DNA of 64,000 nt from Leptasterias polaris (lineage: Eukaryota; Echinodermata; Asteroidea; Forcipulatida; Asteriidae): NCBI GenBank assembly GCA_037783415.1, contig JAZGTN010000044.1, positions 4,535,501 to 4,599,500 of the forward strand. Reading direction: 5' to 3'. Below, piece after piece: positions 33,728-45,600 of the stretch. The position numbers and the translations under genes were made by a program. The notes under the pieces are model-generated. The model had not been told where the DNA came from. It worked only from the letters and a program-made list of their open reading frames with translations, and ran no database searches. Each line of letters begins with the position of its first letter. Position 1 is the stretch's first letter.

Positions 33728-33903
33728 GAGATCTACCATAGAAATTTCTATGAGATCTACTAAATTGCGCCCTCAATTGTTGATCGAGTGCTCAAAATGG
33801 CTGCATAGGGCCTTCTCGCGGTGTTCTGTCACTTTTGTCAGCAGTGCACACTGTCTGTTTGTCATTACAGTGTCAGTAGTCTCTTTGTAAAGTGGAGCAT
33901 GCC

Positions 33904-33962
33904 ATGGAGCAGAGTGAAAGACGAAGACTCTGGGTTGGGAACATCGACGAAAAGATATCTGA
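33904..33962 (+). CDS. RBM18: RBM18 exon 1
   Basis: It contains ATG, 19 codons and two bases (GA), with donor GA|GTAAGT. It encodes the N-terminus and the RNP2 motif LWVGNI. Confidence 0.93.
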
Positions 33963-36736
33963 GTAAGTAAAATAAATAAATCTAGTCCACTTGTCAGTAC
34001 GTTAATCGTAATGTTGACATTGTTGTTGCCAGTCAACTCAAGCTGTCAAGATCAGAAGCAGAATTCATGTTTTTTTTACCTAGGAATTATAAAGTTCTAA
34101 GCAAGTAGAAGTACAGATTCTCTCATCATGATCATCGAGCAGTTTGTTAACAGCTTATCAAATGAGGTTGTCTCAGCTCCTTCCCACAATTAATCATTTC
34201 AAAATACTTTAGTAGTGTTTATAGTATACTATTAGTTAGACCCAGTAACTGGGGCGCTATACTCCTTTTTTCGAAATTTTGACATCATCGGTCGTACTAG
34301 CGCCCCAGGAAGGCGTTGCACATATCAACGGGAGTCCCTGATATCGCATCATTTTGAATACGGAAGCCACACAAAATGCCTCAGAACGACAAAATTCCCC
34401 AACAAAATAGCTTTAAAAAAGCCTACTGGTTTCTTGATATGTCTAAGATGCAACAACAGGTATTTAAATGTACTCACGATTTTGTTTTGTGCTGAAATTT
34501 TACGTTTTTTGTCCAGTCGATCGGAGAAAATGGCAATCCTGCTATTAGCAGGATCGGGTCAACTATGATCTGCGACTTTTTCATCGTCGCGATGCATTCT
34601 GGGTAGTAGATTTAATCAACGACTGTTTACAGTGAGTGCACACAGTGTGCATGGGCAATGTATTCGTCGACGGGGCGATATTGCAACGTCACAGCCCGAG
34701 GTTTCGCCAGTGTTCGTATGACTCCAGTACTCGTGTCCGTCTCGAGGCACAATTTCGGTGACTCGGACTATAAGCTGTTTTCCTTTGCATTTATTTTATT
34801 ATAAAAGATAAAACTCATACTTTTTGTGTGAGACCAATTTGTGTGTAGGCAGCCCAATTTTTTTGTACAATTTTAATTAATTTATTATTTTATTTATCTT
34901 TAGTAACTTATTTATTTATTACTAATACGCCTATTATATATTATCACAGCTTATTTATTTATTTGTTTGTTTATTATTATTATGAATATTATTAATTAAT
35001 TGTTATTATTATTATTTTGTTTTGTGGGGGGGGGGGGGGGGGGCTTCCCCAACCCCCGCCTGGCCCCTTACTAGTTAGGCCTGGGTCCATTTTCATAGAG
35101 CTTCTGTTTACGGTTTCTGCACATTTCTTTTTCTGCAAAGTGCGACTGTAAACAGTCGTTGATTAAATCTACTACCCAGAATGCATCGCGACGATGAAAA
35201 AGTCGCAGATCATAGTTGACCCGATCCTGCTAATAGCAGGATTGCCATTTTCTCCGATCGACTGGACAAAAAACGTAAAATTTCAGCACAAAACAAAATC
35301 GTGAGTACATTTAAATACCTGTTGTTGCATCTTAGACATATCAAGAAACCAGTAGGCGTTTTTAAAGCTATTTTGTTGGGGATTTTTGTCGTTCTGAGGC
35401 ATTTTGTGTGGCTTCCGTATTCAAAATGATGCGATATCAGGGACTCCCGTTGATATGTGCAACGCCTTCCTGGGGCGCTAGTACGACCGATGATGTCAAA
35501 ATTTCGAAAAAAGGAGTACAGCGCCCCAGTTACTGGGTCTAACTATTAGTATTAGTATTACCTAAACATACTGGGAAAAACCTTCATTAAATAAACAATT
35601 TTTATCTCGTTTTTAGTGCTCACCCTCGCTTTTATTTTAACTTCATTCATTGTCTGCTGATGCAGCATACCTAATGTCAATCAATGAGTGTCTTCAAAGT
35701 TTTCGACGTGACAGTCTATTAGGCATTGGCTTCCTACTGACCCAAGACTTATAGTTTTAACTTTTAGCAAGATTCTCGCAAGCAAGTTGCATGCACTGTA
35801 CTACTGCAAGCAAGCACACTCACACTGGCTCTGCCTCTGGCTGGGGGAGTCTAAAATTGGCTTTCTCTACAACAACAATTTAATGCGAATAAAATTTCAA
35901 GTAATTATACTTGTAATGTTTTGTTTAAATAAATGTTTTGTTCATATTATTGTTACTTGCTTTAAGAAGCTGAAATTTTGTTTATTTATTCTTCATGTCA
36001 TTACCTACCCACCATCTCTACAAATAATTAACAACATGTATTTGGCTCCAAAACTAGCAAGGTCCCGTAGATTGCACAACCAACGGCAACGCTCAAAGAC
36101 CAAACCGCTAGTTTTTAGAACAGATACTTCCAATCCTTCATACCCAGAACAGTTTTACTGTTTAGGACATGGAGCAAACTCCAACAGTGCAACATAGATA
36201 CCCCAAACCACAATGCTATTTTAAGAATTTCATTTAAGTTCAGTTCCACCTCCCCTCCTTGTCCTATTCCTAGAGGGCCTCCTTGTTAAACTTCCTCACG
36301 AAGTATTTTAATAGCATAGGGCTACTTTGCAACCCCCGTAGGCCTGATGGGAGTCTAGGACGCCAGCAGTCTTCCTTTGCACACTGCACTAGTCGATTAA
36401 AAGCCTCCTTCAAAAAACACATTGTCTCCCATTATGTAACATAGTTCTTATTCTTAATTCATCATCCTGGTTCAGCTGGTTTGGCGTGGTCTGTCTTGGG
36501 TTTTTTGTCTTTGTTTCTTTGTTTGTTGCATTTTTGTACTTGTTTACCTGCCCATTTTTATCCCTGTGTGATCTGTTGTTACTCTGTATTGTTTTATTAT
36601 CAAATTTTAATATTATTTGAATACTTTCCATCTTTGTTTTGTTTTGTACAATGCATCCCAGCCTACAAGCTTATTGCTTTTATTGGGTCATGCCTCCATA
36701 CTGTTTCAATCTCTATTAACTAATCATTTTTTTATT

Positions 36737-36770
<34 letters not shown>

Positions 36771-38680
36771 AGGGCCTACTTGATTTATTTACAAATAATC
36801 AGTACCTACAAATATTGATTTTCCAATAGATACAGCTTGTTGAAGCTCTTGAGACGTCACGGTGAAATTGCACAATTTGACTTCCTTTTTCACAAGACGG
36901 GACCAAGTGAGGGCAAACCAAGAGGGTATTGTTTTGTCAGCTTTAAGACTCGGGAGGTAAGGGCTTCTGTTCCTGTCTTAACCCTCACCCTCCAAAATCC
37001 TGTCTAGTTATATTCCCTCGTTGAAGAGTTCTGAAGAAAAAATTGTTGGATGATTATGTGGATGCTTGCTTGTCGCCTTAAAATTGCACTACACAGTACA
37101 AGGTTGTTTTCGAATTGGTGGCTACAGCTACGGCTACGACTGTTGCGAAAGGTGATGCTAAGGACATACATGTACTACACTTCAACGCATGGAGATCTAG
37201 CCGTAGCCACAGCTGTAGCTGCCAATTCAGACACGCCCTAACAGTGACATAAAGAGAAACTAACTTCCAAAATGGCGCAACCAAGAATTATTGTAGCGAT
37301 GGCGTCGTGTGAATCGGGTCAATTTGAACAAATACTGTTTCTTTGCCCTTAGGTGAAACTAAAAGTGTACTTGATCATAACCCAGGTATCTTGACCTAGT
37401 TGTTTTTATTTGCATTTAGGAGGCCGAACTTGCCATTCATGCTTTAGACGGTAAACTAGCTCTGAGCAAGAAACTCGCTGTGAAATGGGCCCACTCGCAG
37501 ACAGCAAGCTATAAGGTAAACATGGTAAACTGTGGTCAAGTAAATGTGCAAATTATGGCTCTATCAAAAGGAAAGACGATTTAAAGACAAAGGAGAGTAT
37601 TGGTTGTGGTTGAAAAAAAACCAAAAAAACATGGGTTTCAATTTCAGAGTAGCAATTCTCCCTAGAAATATTGCTTGAAAAGAAAATAAACAAACTTTAG
37701 CACAGTCTTACTTAAGGACACAAGTGTCAAGCCTGGGACTCAAATCCACACTCTGCTGATCAGAAACACCAGATCTTCAGTCTGGTTTGATGGACCGCTC
37801 AGCCAAATATGTTTCTTGAAAACGATAGTATTAGTACTTGTTTTGAGTTAAAGTAATCTCCCAAGAATGACCAAGTTATTGTTAAAAGACTAATTTTCAA
37901 ATTGTTTTTTAAAATTTTTGTTGGGACCAGACACAAGAACAGCAGATTGAGGAAGACAAGAATACTCTTGCCCCTGACAAGCTCCCAAGTAGCTTTGGTG
38001 GTCATCAGTCTGCAGTGGCAGGCACAAGCACGAAGAAACAGGCATGCAAAAATAGGTACATATATATGTATACAAAGCAAACAGTTTTCAGTAAATCACA
38101 ATGAAATCTTTTTGTGGTGAATGTAAGTTGCATAGGTCTTTTAAAAGGGGGTGTGTCGTCATGATCAAAGCGGCTATACAAAACAGAGCTACCACATATG
38201 ACCTAACATGAGTGATGACGTAACATGAGTGATGATGTAACATGAGTGATGACATAACATGAGTGATGACATAACATGAGTGATGACATAACATGAGTGA
38301 TGACATAACAAGGCTTTTCGCCCATCTTTCTGAAAAGCACCGGAGAAGGTTATTCAAAATGATTGGTTTTTACACAATTGAAATCTGTTTAATCCCATGT
38401 GAACTCAATTTTCTTATTGATTAAAAACATTGTAAATGAGTTTCAGCTCAAATCACTTGTTGCCGTTTTCGTTCAAGTAGGTCTTTAACATAAAATATCA
38501 ACCTGTACTTTTTTCTTTTTATTCAGCAACGATGCGAAGATCCGAGCCATCGAGAGTAAATTGAGACAGATGGAGCGTGCCAGCAATGACTTCAACATCG
38601 TTCCAACATACTCGGCTGCAAGCCAACCACCCAAAGGGAAAGCTGATACCAAACGATTCAAACCATACGACAAGAGGTGA
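33904..38680 (+). CDS. RBM18: RNA-binding protein 18 (RBM18), five exons, complete
   Basis: Joined exons 33904-33962, 36830-36956, 37420-37515, 37931-38055 and 38527-38680 give 561 nt and 186 residues with consistent phases (2, 0, 0, 2). The protein opens [20 protein letters not shown], where LWVGNI is the RNP2 motif. RGYCFVSF is RNP1, and [19 protein letters not shown] completes a single RRM (about residues 8-90). A charged tail with [14 protein letters not shown] follows. These blocks match vertebrate RBM18 (about 190 aa) closely in order and spacing. Known role: a poorly characterised nuclear RRM protein; the RNA target is not established. An out-of-frame ATG at 33899-33901 overlaps just upstream. 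Intron 1 (2.9 kb) hosts a Mutator-like element. Confidence 0.95.
34237..35541. mobile_element. Mutator-like (MULE) non-autonomous element, 9-bp duplication
   Basis: Inverted ends of about 390 bp, beginning TAGACCCAGTAACTGGGGCG and mirrored at the right, span 34237-34631 and about 35148-35541 with very high identity. ACTATTAGT flanks both sides (34228-34236 and 35542-35550). Long TIRs with a 9-bp duplication are the signature of Mutator-like elements. The unique middle is AT-rich with a G18 run at about 35026-35043 and no transposase. Confidence 0.85.
36735..36770. repeat. (GATT)n microsatellite
   Basis: A run of TGAT/GATT repeats lies in RBM18 intron 1, about 60 bp before exon 2. Confidence 0.95.
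36830..36956 (+). CDS. RBM18: RBM18 exon 2
   Basis: The acceptor is TTTCCAATAG|A and the donor GAG|GTAAGG. It encodes [20 protein letters not shown] through the RNP1 motif RGYCFVSF. Confidence 0.95.
37420..37515 (+). CDS. RBM18: RBM18 exon 3
   Basis: The acceptor is TGCATTTAG|G and the donor AAG|GTAAAC, with 32 full codons. It encodes [20 protein letters not shown] and VKWAHSQ, the last helix and strand of the RRM. Confidence 0.95.
37705..37803 (-). mobile_element. tRNA-Leu-derived SINE fragment
   Basis: The minus strand reads TTGGCTGAGCGGTCCATC, then CAGACTGAAGATCTGG, then GGATTTGAGTCCCAGG, and the tail CTTGACACTTGTGTCC, homologous to 15122-14935. It lies in RBM18 intron 3. Confidence 0.65.
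37931..38055 (+). CDS. RBM18: RBM18 exon 4
   Basis: The acceptor is GGGACCAG|ACA and the donor AAATAG|GTACAT (phase 2). It is a linker rich in Ser, Gln and Lys, the least conserved part of the protein. Confidence 0.85.
38204..38310. repeat. 17-bp tandem repeat, six copies
   Basis: TAACATGAGTGATGACA repeats six times with one or two substitutions in the first copies, in RBM18 intron 4. Confidence 0.95.
38527..38680 (+). CDS. RBM18: RBM18 exon 5 (last coding exon)
   Basis: The acceptor is TTTATTCAG|C and the stop TGA is at 38678-38680. It encodes [19 protein letters not shown] and a basic end FKPYDKR. A possible polyadenylation signal AATAAA lies at 39049-39054. Confidence 0.93.
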
Positions 38681-41561
38681 CACCCATTCAGATGTACAGT
38701 AACAACGCGTGTTTAAAGAGGGGCTCTAGGGTCAAATTCAGTTATGTGATCCACTCATTTTACAATAGAGTCCTAAAAATGGAGGAAAAGTCTCTAACCT
38801 CTGATGTGTGTTTGATCTTCTTCAGGTGAAATTTTTCTAAAATCTCAAAAACATTTGATACGTTATATTTCAAATGCATGGTGTGTACACTTTTGTACAG
38901 AGATAGTTCAGTTCATTCCTGAATTTTGATGATATTCAATCAAAACAGCATTGAATTTGACTGGTGCAAAAATTTGGAAAATCCAGACCCATTTGGTTTT
39001 TGATGTTCGATGGCGCCGTGTTTCAGATTTCGCTCTGAAATGGTATCAAATAAATTGAAATTCTACACCATTTTGACATTAGGTTCGAGACTTGTCATTT
39101 TTTCCCACTTGAATGAGGACTCTTTCCACTGTAAAATAAGTGCGTCACAAAACTGTATTTGACCTTGACCTTGGAGCCCCCCCCCCCTCTTTCATAGTTT
39201 GGAAGGGTCCCTGATGCTGTTGTTATTTTTGGAGTCAGAAGTGCAATATGTACAAAAGTGTAACTATTTAAGCAGTGACTATAGACCGATATTTTTAGCC
39301 CGCCTGCGCAAGTGGCTGCGGGCCGTGCCGCCATTGCGCTGCCAGCACCCCAGCAATGGTGGCGTGTAGCTCTTATGGCCTTGGATTGGTCAAAACTATT
39401 TAGTGCCGTATCAGAGTAACATGTTAGGGTTGTATTTGAATCAAGACCTTAGCAGACGAGGCAACATCTTTATACCCTAACGTGGAGGACTTCGGCTTGG
39501 TCCTTTAATTATCACACAGCCACGAACCTGCCGGTTTTAAAAAGCCGTTTAAGACCTCATCGCCTACTTTTTTTTAACATTATTTAACACTTAAATCTAC
39601 AAAATAAAGTAACAGAAAGGCAACACACCAAGCCTTAATGCAACCTGAACTTATTAAAATCTCTTGAGTTATATAAAACAGACTAAACAATAACTATGAG
39701 ATTTTAAATTTATATTAAGTTTTATACGCTTCCATCAATGTTGCTTTTTTTCTTCTTACTTTGGAAAACGATCAAAAGATTTCTCTTGAAAGAAGTATTT
39801 TTAATGTCTCACTCAGTGTGCATTGAAGTTTGAATTCTTGTCATGATTCTCTCAAGTTAAAGGGGCTGTTTTGTCATGATCAAGGCAGGCCTGTGGCTGT
39901 ACATGGAGTTATAAACTCTCACCCAGTTACTACACCTTCCTTAAAGGGTTTAACTAAATAGCTTTTTAATCAAATATTTTCATTTTTTGTATAGTCCATC
40001 CTCATATAGATGCAAACAAACGGAGACAAATTTAATTTGTCTTGAAAACTTTGATCATGCCTGTACTGCTGTCCGAGTATTTCACCCCAATGCTTTTTTT
40101 AACAAATTTCTAATGTAATGTATACCGTAGCAAAAACATAAAAAGCTAGCCTCCCAAAATGAAAATGTAAACAAATGTATATATTTTTTAATGATTGATG
40201 TTTGCAGGTAGAAAAATAACTTCAAGATGTAAAAAATATGTTTTTGATTTGTGCAAACTGCATGTTTTCATTTTGACTGTCAGCAACAGCTAACCTGCAG
40301 ATGAGTAGTGTAAATTGATATCATTAGAAATCATTTCTTTGTGTGTTTGACTGTAAGTTTTTTTGTAAGTTTATTAATTTTTACAAATAACCCTTCAATT
40401 CACATTCTTGCAAAAAAGTGAGATGAAAGTTTGAAAAGCATGTAGATTTATATTTTCCCCTCAATGAAACAAAAAATAAATCTATTCAAGAAAATGCTTT
40501 AAATGATGTGGTAATAGTGCATATGTTATCATAAGGAAACGTGTGTTATGTTTGTCATGACTTGTTGTGAAGCAGTTCCGGTCCAGTTTACGATGGGTGA
40601 TTATAAAGGCCTACCTACTGAGTGAACTCGCTCGTTCACGCAAATAAATCGAAAATAAATACATGTACGGTTGCGAGAGGGCGCTGTTTAGGATACACAT
40701 TGTGTACGACTCGACTTTCGTGGCGACGTTCAATAGCCATCCAGCCAGCAGAACAGAGGCAATCAAAACGATGGATTCTACCTAAATAATTTGTAAGTTC
40801 ATTATGTTTAACATTCTGGTAAATGCAAGAATAAAGGACAGACCAAATAACGCTATTGCTCGAGTTGCAACAAGAGAGGCGTGAACTAACCTATCAAGTC
40901 GCAGACGTGACATTCTATGCCTTATTAAAATAAAACAAACATGCTCAACGAGACCACACCCCATGGCCATGCGCACACAGTCACAACAAGTGACAAACAC
41001 AAAGCACCCCATTTTCTTTGCCAAGCGAAGCCAGTCAAAGGACGGTGTCTAGATCTAAAAGTGTCCATTCTGATAAGGAAAGTGACAGGCCTGTTATTTA
41101 GGTAATGCTATAAACTACTAACTAGTGAGCACTAGCTTGAAATACTGATACTATCCGGATGATCCGATGAAATGAAGTCGGGGGGGGGGGGGGGGGGGGG
41201 TGTTACTGTTGGAAGGGAATCCCCTAAATTTTAGAGGCCTACATACCGCCGGTTTACCTAAAAAACACTGCAAGTGCAACCAATCCATGACCAACCAGTG
41301 GTTCACAAACATCAATTGAAAGAAGGCAAGCCTTTTGCCAGAAGGGTCCATTTTTAGTTTTTTGTAAGAAAAACAGGACAGGCATATTTTAAATTCAAGT
41401 CAGACACTGAGCTGAGACAGTCAGTGACACCATGGAGGGACGGAGCTAGAATATACTGATTACTACTGTGATTGATACTGTGATAGTGATACAGTAATGA
41501 AATGATAGCTCTGAACTTTAGCCCAGGTTGGACTCCTCCGTTGCATACAACGCGACGGAGT
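38681..41561. other. Intergenic region between RBM18 and the Ig-TIR receptor
   Basis: It holds the RBM18 3' flank, poly-C at about 39178-39187, a repeat related to 27880 at 39420-39545 and a poly-G run at about 41180-41200. Near 40750-40800 ATGGATTCTACCTAA is followed by TTT|GTAAGTTC, a possible non-coding first exon of the downstream receptor gene; this is speculative. Confidence 0.35.
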
Positions 41562-42061
41562 CCAGGGTATAAAGGGGCTCTGCCATTGCGAAAAAATTTA
41601 TAAATTAAACAAAAAATATTTTTACCTATTTGAGGAAGCTGAAACTTGACTCACATATTCCTTGTGTCCTGAACTTTACGCCTGCTCTATTCAGAATTGA
41701 AAATTTTATCCTTGGATGACATTATTTCTGAAAATAAGTCCGAGTTGTGCACTGGCGATGTGACAACCTCAACTGACATGGAACCAAGTCCACAAAAGAG
41801 GGCGCTGTCTAACCCGTAACACTCAACGTTTTTACTTCTGGGCGGCAACACGACTGAGTCACATCGCCAGTGCACAACTCGGACTTATTTTCGGAAATAA
41901 TGTCATTCATGGATGTATTTGTTCGTTTTTGAACTCATCAAAAGTGTAGTTAAGGGCACCAAGAATAAATGAATGGAGTTTCAGCTTCTCAAATTAGGTA
42001 AAAATATGAAAAAATTGTACTCAAAATTTTGTTCGCATTGTACAGGATCTTTATACCCAGG
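41562..42061. mobile_element. 500-bp foldback MITE
   Basis: GGGTATAAAGGGGCTCTGCCATTGCGAA mirrors TTCGCATTGTACAGGATCTTTATACCC. Inside, TCCGAGTTGTGCACTGGCGATGTGAC mirrors GTCACATCGCCAGTGCACAACTCGGA-type sequence (41740-41763 / 41866-41885). It ends about 500 bp before the receptor's start codon. Confidence 0.8.
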
Positions 42062-42558
42062 ACGTCAGTGCAGTGGCACTGACTGACTTCCTACCTGTAC
42101 ATGGTACAAGTTACAACTTTCTTTTGGATAGTCACTAGTCAGGGCTCGCGGAGTTAACATTGGACTGCAGGACAAAGTCCAGTGATTTTTTTAAAGCGTT
42201 GGTTCATTAAACTCGTAACTGGACAAGTCCGGCTGTCTTGTGTCTTGGCATGAAGAATACTTTTACATGTGTACTTAGGCCCTACCCATACATGCCATAA
42301 TACAAACAAGATAGCCAGCCGGACCACTTGAAGAGACTTTTGACTGGTCCCCAGTTGTTTAAAACTAGCATCGGCTATTGGGCCATTGTTACAATTACAC
42401 GCTGCTGGAGCATGTTTAATTTAGAGTTTCATCTTATTGCAATCTCTTGAAGGAGCTGTGAGGATGTAGAAACCTGGGAAGGACATAGGACCAAGACCAA
42501 GAAGACATTGAAGGAAAGATAATACTTTTCATCTCATACTTGGCAATCTCCTGGAGCA

Positions 42559-42640
42559 ATGAAGATGCGGTTTACCACGAGTCTCTGGATGGGTGTCATC
42601 CTCATCCTGTTACTGTGTGAGACAGATCTTTGTCTTGATT
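42559..42640 (+). CDS. Ig-TIR receptor exon 1: signal peptide
   Basis: ATG at 42559, then 27 codons plus one base, with donor GATT|GTAAGT. MKMRFTTSLWMGVILILLLC is a strong signal peptide. In the upstream leader an ATGTAG start-stop codon pair lies at 42464-42469, and the next in-frame ATG is codon 3. Confidence 0.9.
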
Positions 42641-45600
42641 GTAAGTTGCTATTGTTGTTTTTAGTTTTTTTAAATCCCCGGAGGAAATATTTTATTCAAT
42701 CTTCAATCAATCAGTAAACATTTATTTCCATCTCTCGAAAAACAATTACATAATACGCAAATATAAAGAAACGTACAGATGGAGGCATGGTGACGAAAGC
42801 CGAAGCTTATAAAAACATGCCTTTAAATATGTGAATACAAAAAACAAAACAGTTAGTCACGAAGAAAACAACAATTTAAAGACAAACACAAAGACAGTGA
42901 CAGGCAAACAAAGCACAGACAAGGACAGACAAACAAACACGTTCGATTGAGTAGATGAATATATGCAAAGGATGCGTTATAAAACATAATCAAGTGAGGA
43001 CCTACGGCAAAAGTGACAAGATGCATTTAAAGTAAATTTAGGCAACAAGAAATAAGATAATAAGAGCTGCAGATCGAAAAAACAATGTTACATAATGGGA
43101 AAGCAAATCCTCCTTGTAACTTTTTTTAAATCGGCCTACAGAGGATTGAGATTTGATAAACAGTCCTAGTCCATTCCAGAGACGGGGTCCATAAAAGCGC
43201 AGGGTATTCATTGCAGCGGATGTACGAGTGAATGGTACATACAAGTGATTGTGAGACCTGGTGTGATATTGGTGAATTTCATTGACACTGACGAAGTACG
43301 ATGAGAATGAGCGAGGAAGAAGATCATTAGTAAATTTGTACATTAGGATACCAGTTTGAAGTTTGTTAATATCAGCGAGTGTTAAAGTACATAATTTGGC
43401 AAACAATGGTGCCGTATGATCGCGGGGTTGAGACAGTGTGCATATGCGAATTGCTCTTTTCTGGACTCTGATTAAAGATTGGAGTTTATTAGTAGTTGTG
43501 CATGCCCAAACAATGTTACAGTAGTTCAGATAGGGAAGGATCAAAGTATTATACAGCGTGACAAGGGTGGTGCTAGGGAGAAAAGAGCGTAGCTTGGAAA
43601 GTACACCAGAGTTGCGGCTTATAACATTAGAGACGGAGGCAATGTGATGACACCAAGAAAGTTTATCATCGATGATGACACCCAAAAATTTAGTAGAATG
43701 AACCAAACTGATAGCTGTGTTATTTATCGTCACGGGTTCATGAGGGTTATATAGCCTCCCCGATTTGCTGAATAATTGGTCAAATCAAGGTTAAAGTCTC
43801 CCATCACATAACACAGCTTCCCCTCAATAGTGATCTTATTTAGGCAAGTATCAAATGAACGGAGAAAATTATCGGTAGATGTACCAGGAGCTCTGTAAAC
43901 ATTTCCAACGACAACATTACGGGCATTTTCACGCTGAATCTCAACGAACACACATTCAAAGTCCTCACATGAAGACATGAGATCGTCTCTTATGATAAAA
44001 TTCAGTTGGTCATTGATAAAAAGGGCAACTCCTCCCCCTACTCGGTTACACCGTGACGAGTGAATGAGTTGATAGTTGTTCATGTGAATAAAGGAGGGAG
44101 GAGTTTCTTTAAACCAGGTTTCAGTAAACCCATATACAGAGAAGGAAAACTTCAGAGAACAAAGGTAATCCTGGACGTTAAAGAAATGTTTACAGAGACT
44201 CCTGGTATTTAAGTAGAAAATAGAAAAATCTGCTGATGTATTGTTTACTTGATTGAAACAATCGGTGTCATAGTAAGAACAAATATCATCATCTGCCAAA
44301 ATGCTATCCTCATTTACATTAAACAAATCAAACACATTATTTTGGTGGAACATTGAAGCAAAGTACACAACCGAACTAAGTAAACAAACAAGACAAAGAA
44401 ATCAGTTAACAAAATCCAAATAATTATAAAGAAAACAAAAAGAAATCAGTTAACAAAATCCAAATAATTATAAAGAAAACAAAAGAAAAAAACGCAATTT
44501 GAAATACACAATGAGATGTGGGCGTAAGAAACGAGCTCATAAACTAAAATATAACTCAGTGAGCACCAAACAGCCATGGGCAAAACAATCATAAAGGATA
44601 AACAAGCTTGACATGAACAATGGAAATTAATAGCATAGGTAATATAAAGGCAAACAACGATTAAGCAAATTAATGTCAATAAATAAGCAAGGTAACTTAA
44701 CATGGTAAATAATGATGATGAAACAGCTGATCATTATGAAAATATTGACCAAAATCAAGATATAAAGCGAGGAAAAAATACTGTGAGCAAACTAATATAA
44801 ACAAACATACGGAAGGATCATGCAATGACTAGTGCAGCAGGATGCAATTATACTTTATAGCTGGGGGAAGACTGCTGGTGCTCCTCCATGGCCACGCCAT
44901 TTCCCAGCATAGAAGCGGTACTTTTTACCTTCTTGGTATGCCTTGCTGACTTCAGCTTTCCATCTCCGCTTTTCCTGGAGGTCTTGCCTTGTCAGGTCCT
45001 CTACACAGAAGTATGTCAGCCCCGATAGAGCTTGCCGCTGGTGCCGCAAGATTTCGAGCTTATCCTGGTAGCAGTTCAATTTGAAGAGTAGATGTTGTGG
45101 CTTACCAGAAATCTTAGGGCCGTCACGGTGGGCTCGTTCAATCTTGACATCGGTCAGGCTAAACTTGTCCCTCAGGAGAGTCTTGGTCAGGCTTAGGCAG
45201 TCTTCATCCTTTTCTTGTGGAAGGCCGATCACTCGGACATTGTTACGCCTGCTGAAACGCTCCAGCTTGTTTAGCATTTCGTTTTGGTCAACAAGCTGTT
45301 GATCTATTGATCTGACATGTTGGCACAATGACTCCAGCTCCTTCACCTTATTTTCCAGATCGTTGATACGTCGGCTTTCGAACTGAATCGATTCGTTGAA
45401 AACATGGTATAAAGATAGTCATGGTGGAAAACTTCCCATGAAATATGTTTTAGCTTGAAATGAGCGATAGTGTTTGAGAAATAAGTAAAACAATTAGTTT
45501 TAATCTTGCAAGTCAAAAACTTTTCTTTTTTAAATGTCCCACTTTTATCTTGTTACTCCAATGACCAATTGAGCTTGAACTTTCACAGTTTTTTTTTCAT

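Noticed and set aside
35787..36197. 136-codon frame in RBM18 intron 1
   Set aside because: No domain, and it sits in AT-rich intron just after a transposon with no splice context.
38204..38310. 17-bp tandem repeat as a CRISPR array
   Set aside because: There are no spacers; units are head-to-tail within an intron of a eukaryotic gene.
41180..41200. Poly-G run as a functional quadruplex
   Set aside because: Simple homopolymer runs of G or C recur through this genome (6187, 18880, 23140, 35026) and look like ordinary low-complexity tracts.
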